Assembly: GCA_002346225.1 (NCBI GenBank)
Contig: DDYY01000056.1
Location: forward strand, 62,001 to 126,000
Length of the DNA: 64,000 bases
Source: Bacteroidetes bacterium UBA3022
GTDB taxonomy: Bacteria; Bacteroidota; Bacteroidia; Chitinophagales; BACL12
Reading direction: 5' to 3'
Shown here: in pieces, positions 37,208 through 44,565 of the stretch
Layout: the number at the start of each line of letters is the position of its first letter
How positions within the stretch are numbered: the stretch's first letter is position 1
Position numbers and translations under genes: made by a program
The notes under the pieces: generated by a model
Databases searched by the model: none
What the model saw: only the letters and a program-made list of their open reading frames with translations
Told to the model about the DNA's origin: nothing

Positions 37208-38257
37208 GTGGAAATTCTCAATCTACCCGTTGATACTATAGAAGGCATAGGACCTGCTTATGCAGCGTTGCTCCGTCAGGAACAGATTATAACCGTTCAC
37301 GATTTGTTGCTGTATGCGCCCATAAGCATAGCCGACAGAACGGGGATACCCGCATCACGGATTGAAAAATGGAGGAGTGCAGCGTTGCTGCTCGAATTGC
37401 CCGCAGTTGACCATCAACTGGCAGAGGCCCTGGTGGCAGGAGGTATAGCTACACTGGATGCACTTTTATCCAAAGACCTGGAAAGCTTGACTTCGATTTT
37501 CGAAGCTGCGAGGACATCCGGATTAATTGCCGACGTACCTGACAGCTCTGCCCTCTTCGCCATGGTTCGAGAGGCCGCCAGCCTCCATTACGGTGCTACC
37601 CTGCAAGGGGTCATCAGAAATGATGCCGGAGTGCCTCTGGAAGGGGTTGCAGTTCTTTCCGGCCGGTACAAAACACGTAGCAATGCCCGTGGTATCTGGC
37701 GTATATCAGGTGTCCACCATCATGGGGCATTATCAGTCTTTATATCCAAAGATGGCTATGTAGTGGAGCACCTTCCCAATTTTCCGGCACAGCATGATGA
37801 CTTTACTACCGAGTTGGTTGAAACGATTCTGCATGCGGGTGAAAACGTACCGATTGTCCTGGATGAGTACCTCGGGGACGCTTTGCCACCACTGCAATGT
37901 TACGATACCGATATCCGCATAGAAAGCACTCCATTACGGGAAGGCGATATGCTGCGTGTTCATAGTATTTATGCCAACAACGATGTAAAAATGGTCTCCC
38001 TTTTCAATGCGATGGAAAACAATGAACTGGTCATTCGATGCTACAGGGTATCGAATCTGCAGTTTGCCGAAACACCGGCGATAGACAGTATCTGGCAGCC
38101 ACTAGGTGATGGTCTGCGTCAAATTCCCATAAGACCTCAGGGTATTCCCCTCCTGAAGCGCTTGCGGCGGACATCGTTTTCAGGCAGTACAAGGGCCGAT
38201 AGTGTCGAGGCGTTCTTTAATGGTCTGACATCTTTTTCTATAGCAATCAATAATTAG
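37208..38257 (+). CDS. Helix-hairpin-helix (DUF4332-like) protein with carboxypeptidase-regulatory-like domain
   Basis: 349 residues, GTG start, no signal peptide. Residues about 8-117 hold tandem helix-hairpin-helix units: DTIEGIGPAYAALLRQEQIITVHDLL, RTGIPASRIEKWRSAALLLEL, then AEALVAGGIATLDALL, the pattern of DUF4332. Residues about 129-190 fit a carboxypeptidase-regulatory-like / Ig-type fold (ATLQGVIRNDAGVPLEGVAV ... ARGIWRISGV ... VFISKDGYV). The last 150 residues match nothing I know. HHH modules bind DNA or proteins, while the Ig-type domain is usually extracellular, so the mix is unusual. It is 3 bases upstream of a MuF-like zinc protein, so the two are coupled. Function unknown. Confidence 0.75.
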   Translation: MEILNLPVDTIEGIGPAYAALLRQEQIITVHDLLLYAPISIADRTGIPASRIEKWRSAALLLELPAVDHQLAEALVAGGIATLDALLSKDLESLTSIFEAARTSGLIADVPDSSALFAMVREAASLHYGATLQGVIRNDAGVPLEGVAVLSGRYKTRSNARGIWRISGVHHHGALSVFISKDGYVVEHLPNFPAQHDDFTTELVETILHAGENVPIVLDEYLGDALPPLQCYDTDIRIESTPLREGDMLRVHSIYANNDVKMVSLFNAMENNELVIRCYRVSNLQFAETPAIDSIWQPLGDGLRQIPIRPQGIPLLKRLRRTSFSGSTRADSVEAFFNGLTSFSIAINN

Positions 38258-38260
38258 ATT

Positions 38261-38731
38261 ATGGCGGGTTACAAATGGATTTTAGGTGGTGAAGATGCTT
38301 GCGAAGCATGCCGCAATCTGGCGAAGGATATCCATCCGGAAAAACCGGAGAGACCCCATCCGAAGTGCCGATGTACGATTGTCGCAGTCTTCGATGATTC
38401 CAAGGAAGATAAATGCGTTAATGACGATACTATCATACAACGAGCAGAGTTGCTGGGGCATGACTTCGAAGCAGAAAACAGACAACTTAAAGCACTCTAT
38501 CATGAATGGCAATTCACAGCTATTTGTCGCGATAACAGTGTGGTTGAGGTAACGGTAAATATTGAAATATCGGGCAGTGAGCTGGAAGAAGTAAATACCC
38601 TTTTACGCGATGGCGGTTCTAATGCAGAGAGCCTTGCTATGGCAAAATCTCTGGAACTAGCTCTCCATGAGGCTATGGACGAGATTGAATCTGTTTGTCC
38701 GAAATGCGGCTCGGATAAAAACGAGTCCTAA
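38261..38731 (+). CDS. Small cysteine-rich protein with MuF / SPP1 gp7-like HPxCRC zinc motif
   Basis: 156 residues. The N-terminus KWILGGEDACEACRNLAKDI followed by RPHPKCRCTIV (Cys14, Cys17, His33, Cys36, Cys38) closely resembles the C-terminal zinc-knuckle of phage head-morphogenesis proteins of the Mu F / SPP1 gp7 type. The middle part is acidic and mixed alpha/beta (FTAICRDNSVVEVTVNIEIS). The C-terminus ends with another CPKCGSD knuckle (Cys146, Cys149). No other phage gene is present, so this looks like a domesticated or shared module, not a prophage remnant. It is 3 bases after the helix-hairpin-helix gene and is followed by a terminator. I do not know its function. Confidence 0.7.
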   Translation: MAGYKWILGGEDACEACRNLAKDIHPEKPERPHPKCRCTIVAVFDDSKEDKCVNDDTIIQRAELLGHDFEAENRQLKALYHEWQFTAICRDNSVVEVTVNIEISGSELEEVNTLLRDGGSNAESLAMAKSLELALHEAMDEIESVCPKCGSDKNES

Positions 38732-38770
38732 ATCCAAATAAAATTTCTGTCAGGAGTTGTTGCAATAAAA

Positions 38771-38798
38771 AAGCCCCGCAAATTGCAGGGCTCTTTTG
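38771..38798. terminator. Hairpin terminator between the MuF-like gene and tRNA-Asp
   Basis: AGCCC-c-GCAA / TTGC-a-GGGCT with a central mismatch, T-run on the right (CTCTTTTG) and A-run on the left, so it may serve both convergent transcripts. Confidence 0.7.
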
Positions 38799-38799
38799 T

Positions 38800-38876
38800 T
38801 GGCGGTCCGGACGAGACTCGAACTCGCGACCTCCTGCGTGACAGGCAGGCATTCTAACCAACTGAACTACCGGACC
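38800..38876 (-). tRNA. tRNA-Asp (anticodon GTC)
   Basis: 77 bases including encoded CCA. Acceptor GGTCCGG/CCGGACC, discriminator G, anticodon stem CCTGC/GCAGG with loop CTGTCAC, T arm with GAGTTCGAGTCTC. Confidence 0.97.
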
Positions 38877-38902
38877 TAAGAACGTTTCGCCAAAAGCGAA
38901 CG

Positions 38903-38910
38903 CAAATATA
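38903..38910 (-). promoter_or_regulatory. -7 element TAnnTTTG before tRNA-Asp
   Basis: TATATTTG on the minus strand, 26 bases before the mature 5' end of tRNA-Asp. Confidence 0.55.
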
Positions 38911-38950
38911 CGATGAAATTGGAAAAAAGAAACCTTTCAAAAATTTTTGA

Positions 38951-39232
38951 TTATTTATTGCCTGTAAATCGTGCAGCTATCTTGCGAATATAGGCCCTGA
39001 AAAAGGCAAACTGACCAAAAGGAATACTAATCAGCAGCACACAAAGCGGCCATAAAATGGTGACCACTAAGATGTAAACCGGCACTCTCAGCCACTTAAC
39101 TGATATATTCATCCAGGACAACACCTCTTCACCGGCATAACCGCACAGGCTACCCCCCAAAGCAAAAGTGGTAAAGATTAAAGCGAACTGCCACCAGCTC
39201 ACTTTCCATTTTTCTTTCAGTTTATTGAACAT
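38951..39232 (-). CDS. DUF6787-like small inner-membrane protein
   Basis: 93 residues from ATG 39232; the frame continues to 39280 but that part overlaps the promoter box. Starts FNKLKEKWKVSWWQFALIFTTFALGGSLCGY, with membrane helices near 14-33 and 48-70 and the conserved VTILWPLCVLLISIPFGQFAFFRAYIRKI at the end. This pattern is familiar from Bacteroidota DUF6787 proteins, whose role is unknown. It lies downstream of prmC on the same strand and has its own promoter. Confidence 0.75.
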   Translation of the reverse strand: MFNKLKEKWKVSWWQFALIFTTFALGGSLCGYAGEEVLSWMNISVKWLRVPVYILVVTILWPLCVLLISIPFGQFAFFRAYIRKIAARFTGNK

Positions 39233-39249
39233 AGCTATTGGAGAGGGTG

Positions 39250-39257
39250 CAAAAGTA
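39250..39257 (-). promoter_or_regulatory. -7 element TAnnTTTG before DUF6787 gene
   Basis: TACTTTTG on the minus strand, 17 bases before ATG 39232. Confidence 0.5.
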
Positions 39258-39287
39258 CCTGTTGAACAGTCCTTCTCCAAAAAGGTT

Positions 39288-40136
39288 TTATCGAATCCGC
39301 AGGCGCATCATGCGTTTCTTGCCCTGCAGATCGCGCCTGAAGTCGGGCTGATGCCAGATGGTATTATCTACAAGATCATATAAGTCCGTTTCCATTTGCT
39401 CATGTATTTCAAAATACAGAGTCCCTTGCGGTTTCAACAGCACCGGACTTAATGCTATGATGGCCTTGTAATACATCAATGGATCCTCGTTGGGAACGAA
39501 TAAGGCCTGATGCGGCTCCCACTCCAGTACATTGGCATGCATATAAGTTGCTTCCCTTTCAGGTATGTACGGAGGATTACTTACAATGACATCCAGCACG
39601 GGAAGGCGACCAGGCAGTTGAGAGGCCAGTATATCATCGTGTAAAAAATGAACAGAACAGTTGTTATCCAAGGCATTCCGACCAGCTGTTTGCAGAGCAG
39701 CCTCGGAGATATCTGTGGCCCACACGACAGACTGCTGCAGTCGGTGTGCCAGCATGATGGCAATGGCACCAGAACCTGTTCCTATATCGAGCAGCTGAGC
39801 CGGGCGGCCTTCCAGGTCCTCCAGGATCCACATGACCAGCTCTTCCGTTTCCGGTCTTGGAATCAGTACTGCGGGGTTGACCTTCAGTTGTAAATCGTGG
39901 AACCACGCGCGTTCCAGCACGTACTGAACAGGTTCACATGCCGTCAATCTCACAAGGTCATTTTCCAGCTGACGAATCTCTTCCGGCTCCAGCGGCCTGT
40001 CGCTGCGCAGTGCCCCCTTCCCTATTCTAACTTCTATCAGCAAGGAGATTACATTGCGGGCTTCTTGGTCATCATAGATGCCCTTCAGTTTTTCAACAGC
40101 TGCAGATTTAAACAATGTTGCTTTCATACCCGACAT
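39288..40136 (-). CDS. prmC: Release factor glutamine methyltransferase PrmC
   Basis: 282 residues (ATG 40127 is an alternative start). An N-terminal five-helix domain (about 1-75) is followed by the Rossmann methyltransferase core: LLDIGTGSGAIAIMLAHRL (SAM motif I), VWATDISEAALQTA, and the catalytic VSNPPYIPERE motif (NPPY). PrmC methylates the Gln of the GGQ loop in release factors RF1 and RF2. It is followed by the DUF6787 gene and preceded by tRNA-His on the same strand, with a hairpin between them. Confidence 0.95.
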   Translation of the reverse strand: MSGMKATLFKSAAVEKLKGIYDDQEARNVISLLIEVRIGKGALRSDRPLEPEEIRQLENDLVRLTACEPVQYVLERAWFHDLQLKVNPAVLIPRPETEELVMWILEDLEGRPAQLLDIGTGSGAIAIMLAHRLQQSVVWATDISEAALQTAGRNALDNNCSVHFLHDDILASQLPGRLPVLDVIVSNPPYIPEREATYMHANVLEWEPHQALFVPNEDPLMYYKAIIALSPVLLKPQGTLYFEIHEQMETDLYDLVDNTIWHQPDFRRDLQGKKRMMRLRIR

Positions 40137-40146
40137 AAAATACGAT

Positions 40147-40168
40147 GACCTCCCTGTCGCGGGAGGCC
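40147..40168 (-). terminator. Possible hairpin terminator after tRNA-His
   Basis: GGCCTCCC / GGGAGGTC stem with one mismatch, loop GCGACA, followed on the minus strand by the weak tail ATCGTATTTT just before the prmC start. Confidence 0.4.
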
Positions 40169-40179
40169 ATCTTTAGGTG

Positions 40180-40254
40180 GGTGACTGATGGGATTTGAAC
40201 CCACGACCCCTAGAACCACAATCTAGTGCTCTAACCAACTGAGCTACAGCCACC
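40180..40254 (-). tRNA. tRNA-His (anticodon GTG)
   Basis: Acceptor GTGGCTG/CAGTCAC with an additional G(-1) at 40254 opposite C73, the mark of tRNA-His. Anticodon stem CTAGA/TCTAG with loop TTGTGGT. A full CCA is not encoded. Confidence 0.96.
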
Positions 40255-40268
40255 ATGAAAAGTGTGGG

Positions 40269-40276
40269 CAAAGATA
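40269..40276 (-). promoter_or_regulatory. -7 element TAnnTTTG before tRNA-His
   Basis: TATCTTTG on the minus strand, 14 bases before the tRNA 5' end. Confidence 0.55.
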
Positions 40277-40316
40277 ATTCTTTGCTAAAAATTTCAGTAA
40301 GAACTTTGAATAATTC

Positions 40317-41078
40317 TTACATGCTAAACATCATTGAGGCAAATTCCCAGTTTACTACCTCCAGGAATGAATTAATGTAGTCACCCCTGCGGTTCTGATT
40401 CTTTAAATAATAGGCGTGTTCCCAGACGTCAATTCCTATGATAGGAAGTCCTCTTTTGGATACAACATCCATGAGTGGGTTGTCCTGATTGGGTGTAGAG
40501 GTAATATCGAGATTCCCTTCCCTGTCTTTGATTACCCAGGCCCATCCGGAACCAAAAACACTGGAAGCAGCTTTTGAAAATTCAGCCTTAAACGTCTCTG
40601 CATCGTTCCACTTTGCTATCATGGCATTGCGCAGGTCATCACTGGGCTGTGTCTTGGCCGCATTGGGTGACATTATTTGCCAGAAGAAAGCGTGGTTAAA
40701 ATGTCCTCCGCCATTATTGCGAACAGCAGTTTGAATGTTATCAGGAAGGGTGCTGAGACGCATTAAAATATCTTCCAGCTTCTTACCCTGCCATTCCGGA
40801 GCATTCTCCAGCGCCGCGTTCAATTTTTTGACATAACCTGCATGGTGTTTACTGTAATGTATTTCCATGGTCATGGCATCGATATGCGGTTCCAGATCAC
40901 CGAACCCGTACCCTAGGGGAGCCTGCTCAAAAGCGCCGCCCAGGCTGGGGGCAAGGCTGAATACCGGATTCGGATTCCAGCTGGTGTTACCGACAAGTTT
41001 ACCTGTTATACCTATCCCTGCAGCAACGAGTGCACTGTTTTTAATAAAAGCTCTGCGGGAGTTGGATAGTTTTTTCAT
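40317..41078 (-). CDS. Superoxide dismutase (Fe/Mn family) with twin-arginine signal
   Basis: 253 residues. Metal ligands are His74 (MEIHYSKHH), His129 (GGGHFNHAFFW), Asp217 and His221 (IGIDVWEHAYY). The GGGHFNH segment and the Gln198 in TPNQDNP are the pattern of manganese-type enzymes. The first 45 residues are an extension not found in cytoplasmic SodA/SodB and hold S7-R-R-A-F-I-K13 followed by a hydrophobic stretch (NSALVAAGIGITGKLVG), a twin-arginine translocation signal. The enzyme is therefore likely folded with its metal in the cytoplasm and exported to the periplasm. Divergent from the copper ATPase gene. Confidence 0.92.
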   Translation of the reverse strand: MKKLSNSRRAFIKNSALVAAGIGITGKLVGNTSWNPNPVFSLAPSLGGAFEQAPLGYGFGDLEPHIDAMTMEIHYSKHHAGYVKKLNAALENAPEWQGKKLEDILMRLSTLPDNIQTAVRNNGGGHFNHAFFWQIMSPNAAKTQPSDDLRNAMIAKWNDAETFKAEFSKAASSVFGSGWAWVIKDREGNLDITSTPNQDNPLMDVVSKRGLPIIGIDVWEHAYYLKNQNRRGDYINSFLEVVNWEFASMMFSM

Positions 41079-41145
41079 ATTTTAATCAATTTTTAATGTT
41101 TACAGGATGGAAAAATAGTGTGGCTATGAAGGTAACCATTTTGGT

Positions 41146-41153
41146 TAAATTTG
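41146..41153 (+). promoter_or_regulatory. -7 element TAnnTTTG before the copper ATPase
   Basis: Exact TAAATTTG, 15 bases before ATG 41169; excludes the upstream TTG at 41151 as start. Confidence 0.55.
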
Positions 41154-41168
41154 TGTTCAAGGAAATAT

Positions 41169-43286
41169 ATGAAAGACCAATTGATACATATTGACCTGGA
41201 AGTAGAAGGAATGACCTGCGCCAACTGTGCTTTGGGCATTACCCGCTTTCTGGAACAAAAAGGATTGAAGGAGGTCTACGTCAATTTCGCTACCAATGAG
41301 GTGCGCTTTGCCACCGATACTGATACGGTGCAAATGAAGGATGTTATACAAGGTATTGAGGGACTGGGATATACTGTCATTCAATCAGACATCCAAAAAA
41401 CATCCGGACGCGATAAGACAGAGCGTAAACTTATTTTTTCTGCGCTGTTTACCATTCCGCTTTTGCTGGCTATGTTCCTCCCATTTCCCTTGTTGCACAA
41501 TCCTTATTTCCAACTGGCCATTTGCCTGCCTGTCTATATCCTGGGATTTCTTCATTTCGGTAAGAGTGCACTCAGCTCTTTGAAGACCGGCGTACCTAAT
41601 ATGGATGTCCTGATTTTCATCGGTTCCGCGGCAGCTTTTGTCTATTCACTCACAGGAACACTGCTGCAACTAGGGCATGACTATCAATTTTATGAAACCG
41701 CTGCTACCATCATCACACTGGTACTACTGGGCAATGTAATTGAGCACCGCAGTGTACAGCGCACCACCACTGCCATTAGGGAATTACAGCAATTACAACC
41801 TGAAAAAGCACGCCGTATATTTTTTGATTTGATGGGCGATGGTAAAACCACAGAGGAAGTATTGGTCAGTGAACTTCAAAAAAACGATCTGGTACAAGTA
41901 AACGATGGTGATAAAATTCCGCTGGATGGCATCATTAAGGAGGGCACTGCAGAAATTGATGAGAGCATGATAACCGGTGAAAGTATTCCCGTTGTTAAAA
42001 GCCTACGCGATACGGTAATTGGCGGTACCATCGTAACCGGCGGACAATTAACCATAGAAGTAACACATACCCACTCCAACGGATTCCTTCAGAATATCAT
42101 ACAACTGGTGAAGGATGCGCAGATGAAGAAACCCTCTGTGCAACGGCTGGCTGATAAGATAGCTGCCTGGTTTGTGCCGGCGGTGGTGAGTATTGCCCTG
42201 CTTACTTTTTTGCTTTCATGGCTGGCTTTTGATATTACGCTGGGGCATTCCATTCTTCGTGCTATTGCCGTTCTCGTAATTGCCTGTCCCTGTGCCATGG
42301 GCCTGGCCACACCTACCGCTGTTATGGTGGGGCTGGGAAGGTCTGTAAAAAAAGGCATTCTGATAAAGGGGGCAGTCACCATGGAAGAACTGGCAAGAAC
42401 CGAGGTGCTGGTTTTCGACAAGACAGGAACCCTTACTGATGGTAAATTCCAAATCAGGAAAACCGATGTGGCACCTGGATATGAAAGTGTGCTGCCTGCA
42501 CTTGTTGCCAGCCTGGAGCAATACAGCAGTCATCCACTTGCACAATCACTGGTAGCTTATTTCAATGGCATCAGTGAGGAGACTGTGAACATCACTGATG
42601 TAAAAGAAACCAAAGGTGTCGGGATCTCAGGCAACTGGGAAGGGCGCAAGGTGATGATGGGCAATAAATCTATTGTTGCGGATACTGATTTGCAACCGGC
42701 AGATGTATATGTCACTGTGGACGGCGCATGGGTAGGTTCTGTCTGGCTTTCGGATACTATCAAACCGGAAGCCGCTGATGCTATCAGCTATTTTCGCAGA
42801 CAGGGTATTACCACTATTTTGCTCAGTGGTGACACCGAAGAGAAATGCCGTTCCGTAGCCGAAAGACTCAGAATTACAACCACTCATTCGGGAAAAAGAC
42901 CGGATGAAAAACTGGAAATTGTACGTCAGCTCTCTGCTCAACAAAAAGTCACCATGGTGGGAGATGGAATTAATGATTCACCAGCATTGGCAGCTGCCAG
43001 TATCGGGGTTTCCATGAGCACCGCCAGTAAGGCGGCCATTCAATCGGCACAGGTAGTTTTGCTGGATGGAGACCTTGAGAAACTGAAGCGCGCTCACCAG
43101 TTGAGTAAGATGACACTAGCTACCATCAAGCAAAATCTGTTCTGGGCATTCTTTTACAATGTAATTGCCATACCCATTGCAGCTGCGGGATTGCTCAACC
43201 CTATGATTGCAGCACTGAGCATGGCCTTTTCAGACGTGGTAGTGATTGGCAACAGTTTGCGGTTGAGAACTAGAAAAATCCGCTAA
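41169..43286 (+). CDS. copA: Copper-translocating P1B-type ATPase
   Basis: 705 residues from ATG 41169. One N-terminal heavy-metal-associated domain with GMTCANC (Cys17, Cys20), eight membrane helices, the transmembrane CPC motif (Cys373-Pro-Cys375), actuator motif TGES, phosphorylation site Asp417 in DKTGT, the SSHPLAQ histidine typical of P1B pumps and GDGINDSPALAAA near the end of the ATP-binding part. The CPC motif together with the M7-M8 region (NVIAIPIAAAGLLNP) fits Cu(I) export. Two bases separate its stop from the next start, so the flippase gene is probably on the same mRNA. Confidence 0.94.
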   Translation: MKDQLIHIDLEVEGMTCANCALGITRFLEQKGLKEVYVNFATNEVRFATDTDTVQMKDVIQGIEGLGYTVIQSDIQKTSGRDKTERKLIFSALFTIPLLLAMFLPFPLLHNPYFQLAICLPVYILGFLHFGKSALSSLKTGVPNMDVLIFIGSAAAFVYSLTGTLLQLGHDYQFYETAATIITLVLLGNVIEHRSVQRTTTAIRELQQLQPEKARRIFFDLMGDGKTTEEVLVSELQKNDLVQVNDGDKIPLDGIIKEGTAEIDESMITGESIPVVKSLRDTVIGGTIVTGGQLTIEVTHTHSNGFLQNIIQLVKDAQMKKPSVQRLADKIAAWFVPAVVSIALLTFLLSWLAFDITLGHSILRAIAVLVIACPCAMGLATPTAVMVGLGRSVKKGILIKGAVTMEELARTEVLVFDKTGTLTDGKFQIRKTDVAPGYESVLPALVASLEQYSSHPLAQSLVAYFNGISEETVNITDVKETKGVGISGNWEGRKVMMGNKSIVADTDLQPADVYVTVDGAWVGSVWLSDTIKPEAADAISYFRRQGITTILLSGDTEEKCRSVAERLRITTTHSGKRPDEKLEIVRQLSAQQKVTMVGDGINDSPALAAASIGVSMSTASKAAIQSAQVVLLDGDLEKLKRAHQLSKMTLATIKQNLFWAFFYNVIAIPIAAAGLLNPMIAALSMAFSDVVVIGNSLRLRTRKIR

Positions 43287-43287
43287 T

Positions 43288-44565
43288 TTGACGCCTGTCA
43301 ATACAACCAGGGCCTTTCAACTGTATCAGGTTTGCCGTTATGGTGCATTGGTATTGACGGGAATTATTCTTGCCAAATCCGGATTTGACGCCGGGGCGAT
43401 TGGTCTTTTTGAAACCATTATCCTGATTTCAGGCGTCACCAGCTTTTTCTGGCTCAATGGCATGCTGAACACTTTTGTGGTGCGCTCCAAATCTGAAGGT
43501 ACCGGTGCGATAGCCTCACTGGTGCTGACTGTGGCGGTATCTACTGCCGCAATCTGTCTTGGCCTGATCATCTTTCAGCAAAGTGTTACTGCGTTCTTTG
43601 TGCTGGAACAATCCTTTATCTATTACCTGATACCATTTATTATATTTAATAACTTTTCATTTATAACTGAGCATTATCTGCTGGTAAAAGAGAAAGGCAA
43701 TATACTGGTGGGATTGGCAGCCGGACATTTGCTACTCGTACCAACATTTGTATTAACAGCAGTTTCCTGGGGGCAAAGTGTGGAATGGGTCATTATTGCA
43801 TTGACCCTGTTCTTAGTGCTGAAAAACATTTACCTGATGGCCTTAATTGGCAAGGCACTTTTTTCATCCGATACCAGCGGTTGGAGGACTTTCTTTATGG
43901 CAGGCCTGCCCCTATCCCTGAGCTTTCTGTTTGGAGGCATTTCCGTTTATGCCGATGGTATCATCGTCAACTACTTCTATTCCAAAGCTTCCTTTGCCAT
44001 CTATCAATATGGGGCACGGGAATTCCCCTTAGCTATGTTACTGGCCAATGCTTTCGCTGTCGCTTTAGTGAAATACCTCTCCATGGATGAGGCAGATGGT
44101 CTCGACAGAATGAAATCAGGATCCAGAAGGCTGTGGAATCAGTTGTTTCCTGCAGGTATTCTGTTGATGGTGGGCAGCAAATATATATTCCCGCTGGTAT
44201 TCAATGAACAGTTTGCCACTTCCTACATCTATTTCAATATTTATTTGCTGCTGATCATCCCCCGGTTATTGTTCCCACAATCGCTCTTTATTTCGAGGGG
44301 CTGGACTCGCTGGCAGTTGTATATCTCTATGATGGAGTTTGCCATTAATATTGGCAGTAGTCTTTTATTAATGCGCTGGATAGGACTACCCGGTATTGCG
44401 TTCGGAACCCTTATCGCCTACTTTTTTGAGAAAATCTGCATGGTGATTATCCTCCAGAAAAAAGGTGTCGCACTGAGTCGGTACACACATGTCAACACTT
44501 ACCTGTTTTACAGTTTGGTGCTGGCAGGCGTATTTTTGATTACAACATTATCCGAGCTGATATGA
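43288..44565 (+). CDS. Oligosaccharide flippase-like (MOP superfamily) membrane protein
   Basis: 425 residues with about twelve membrane helices; TTG 43288 is the only start near the beginning, since the next in-frame Met comes after the second helix. Features are YQVCRYGALVLTGIILAKSGFDAGAIGLFETI at the N-terminus and the central PLSLSFLFGGISVYADGIIVNYFYSKASFAIYQYGAREFPLAMLLANA, the usual Wzx/RfbX-type second half. Such proteins flip lipid-linked sugars across the inner membrane. No glycosyltransferase cluster is nearby; the next gene, overlapping by 4 bases (ATGA), is a large membrane protein that might be its partner. Confidence 0.78.
   Translation: MTPVNTTRAFQLYQVCRYGALVLTGIILAKSGFDAGAIGLFETIILISGVTSFFWLNGMLNTFVVRSKSEGTGAIASLVLTVAVSTAAICLGLIIFQQSVTAFFVLEQSFIYYLIPFIIFNNFSFITEHYLLVKEKGNILVGLAAGHLLLVPTFVLTAVSWGQSVEWVIIALTLFLVLKNIYLMALIGKALFSSDTSGWRTFFMAGLPLSLSFLFGGISVYADGIIVNYFYSKASFAIYQYGAREFPLAMLLANAFAVALVKYLSMDEADGLDRMKSGSRRLWNQLFPAGILLMVGSKYIFPLVFNEQFATSYIYFNIYLLLIIPRLLFPQSLFISRGWTRWQLYISMMEFAINIGSSLLLMRWIGLPGIAFGTLIAYFFEKICMVIILQKKGVALSRYTHVNTYLFYSLVLAGVFLITTLSELI

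Noticed and set aside
38261..38731. Prophage remnant
   Set aside because: Only the MuF-like zinc motif recalls phage; no other phage gene, integrase or attachment repeat was found although tRNA-Asp is close by.
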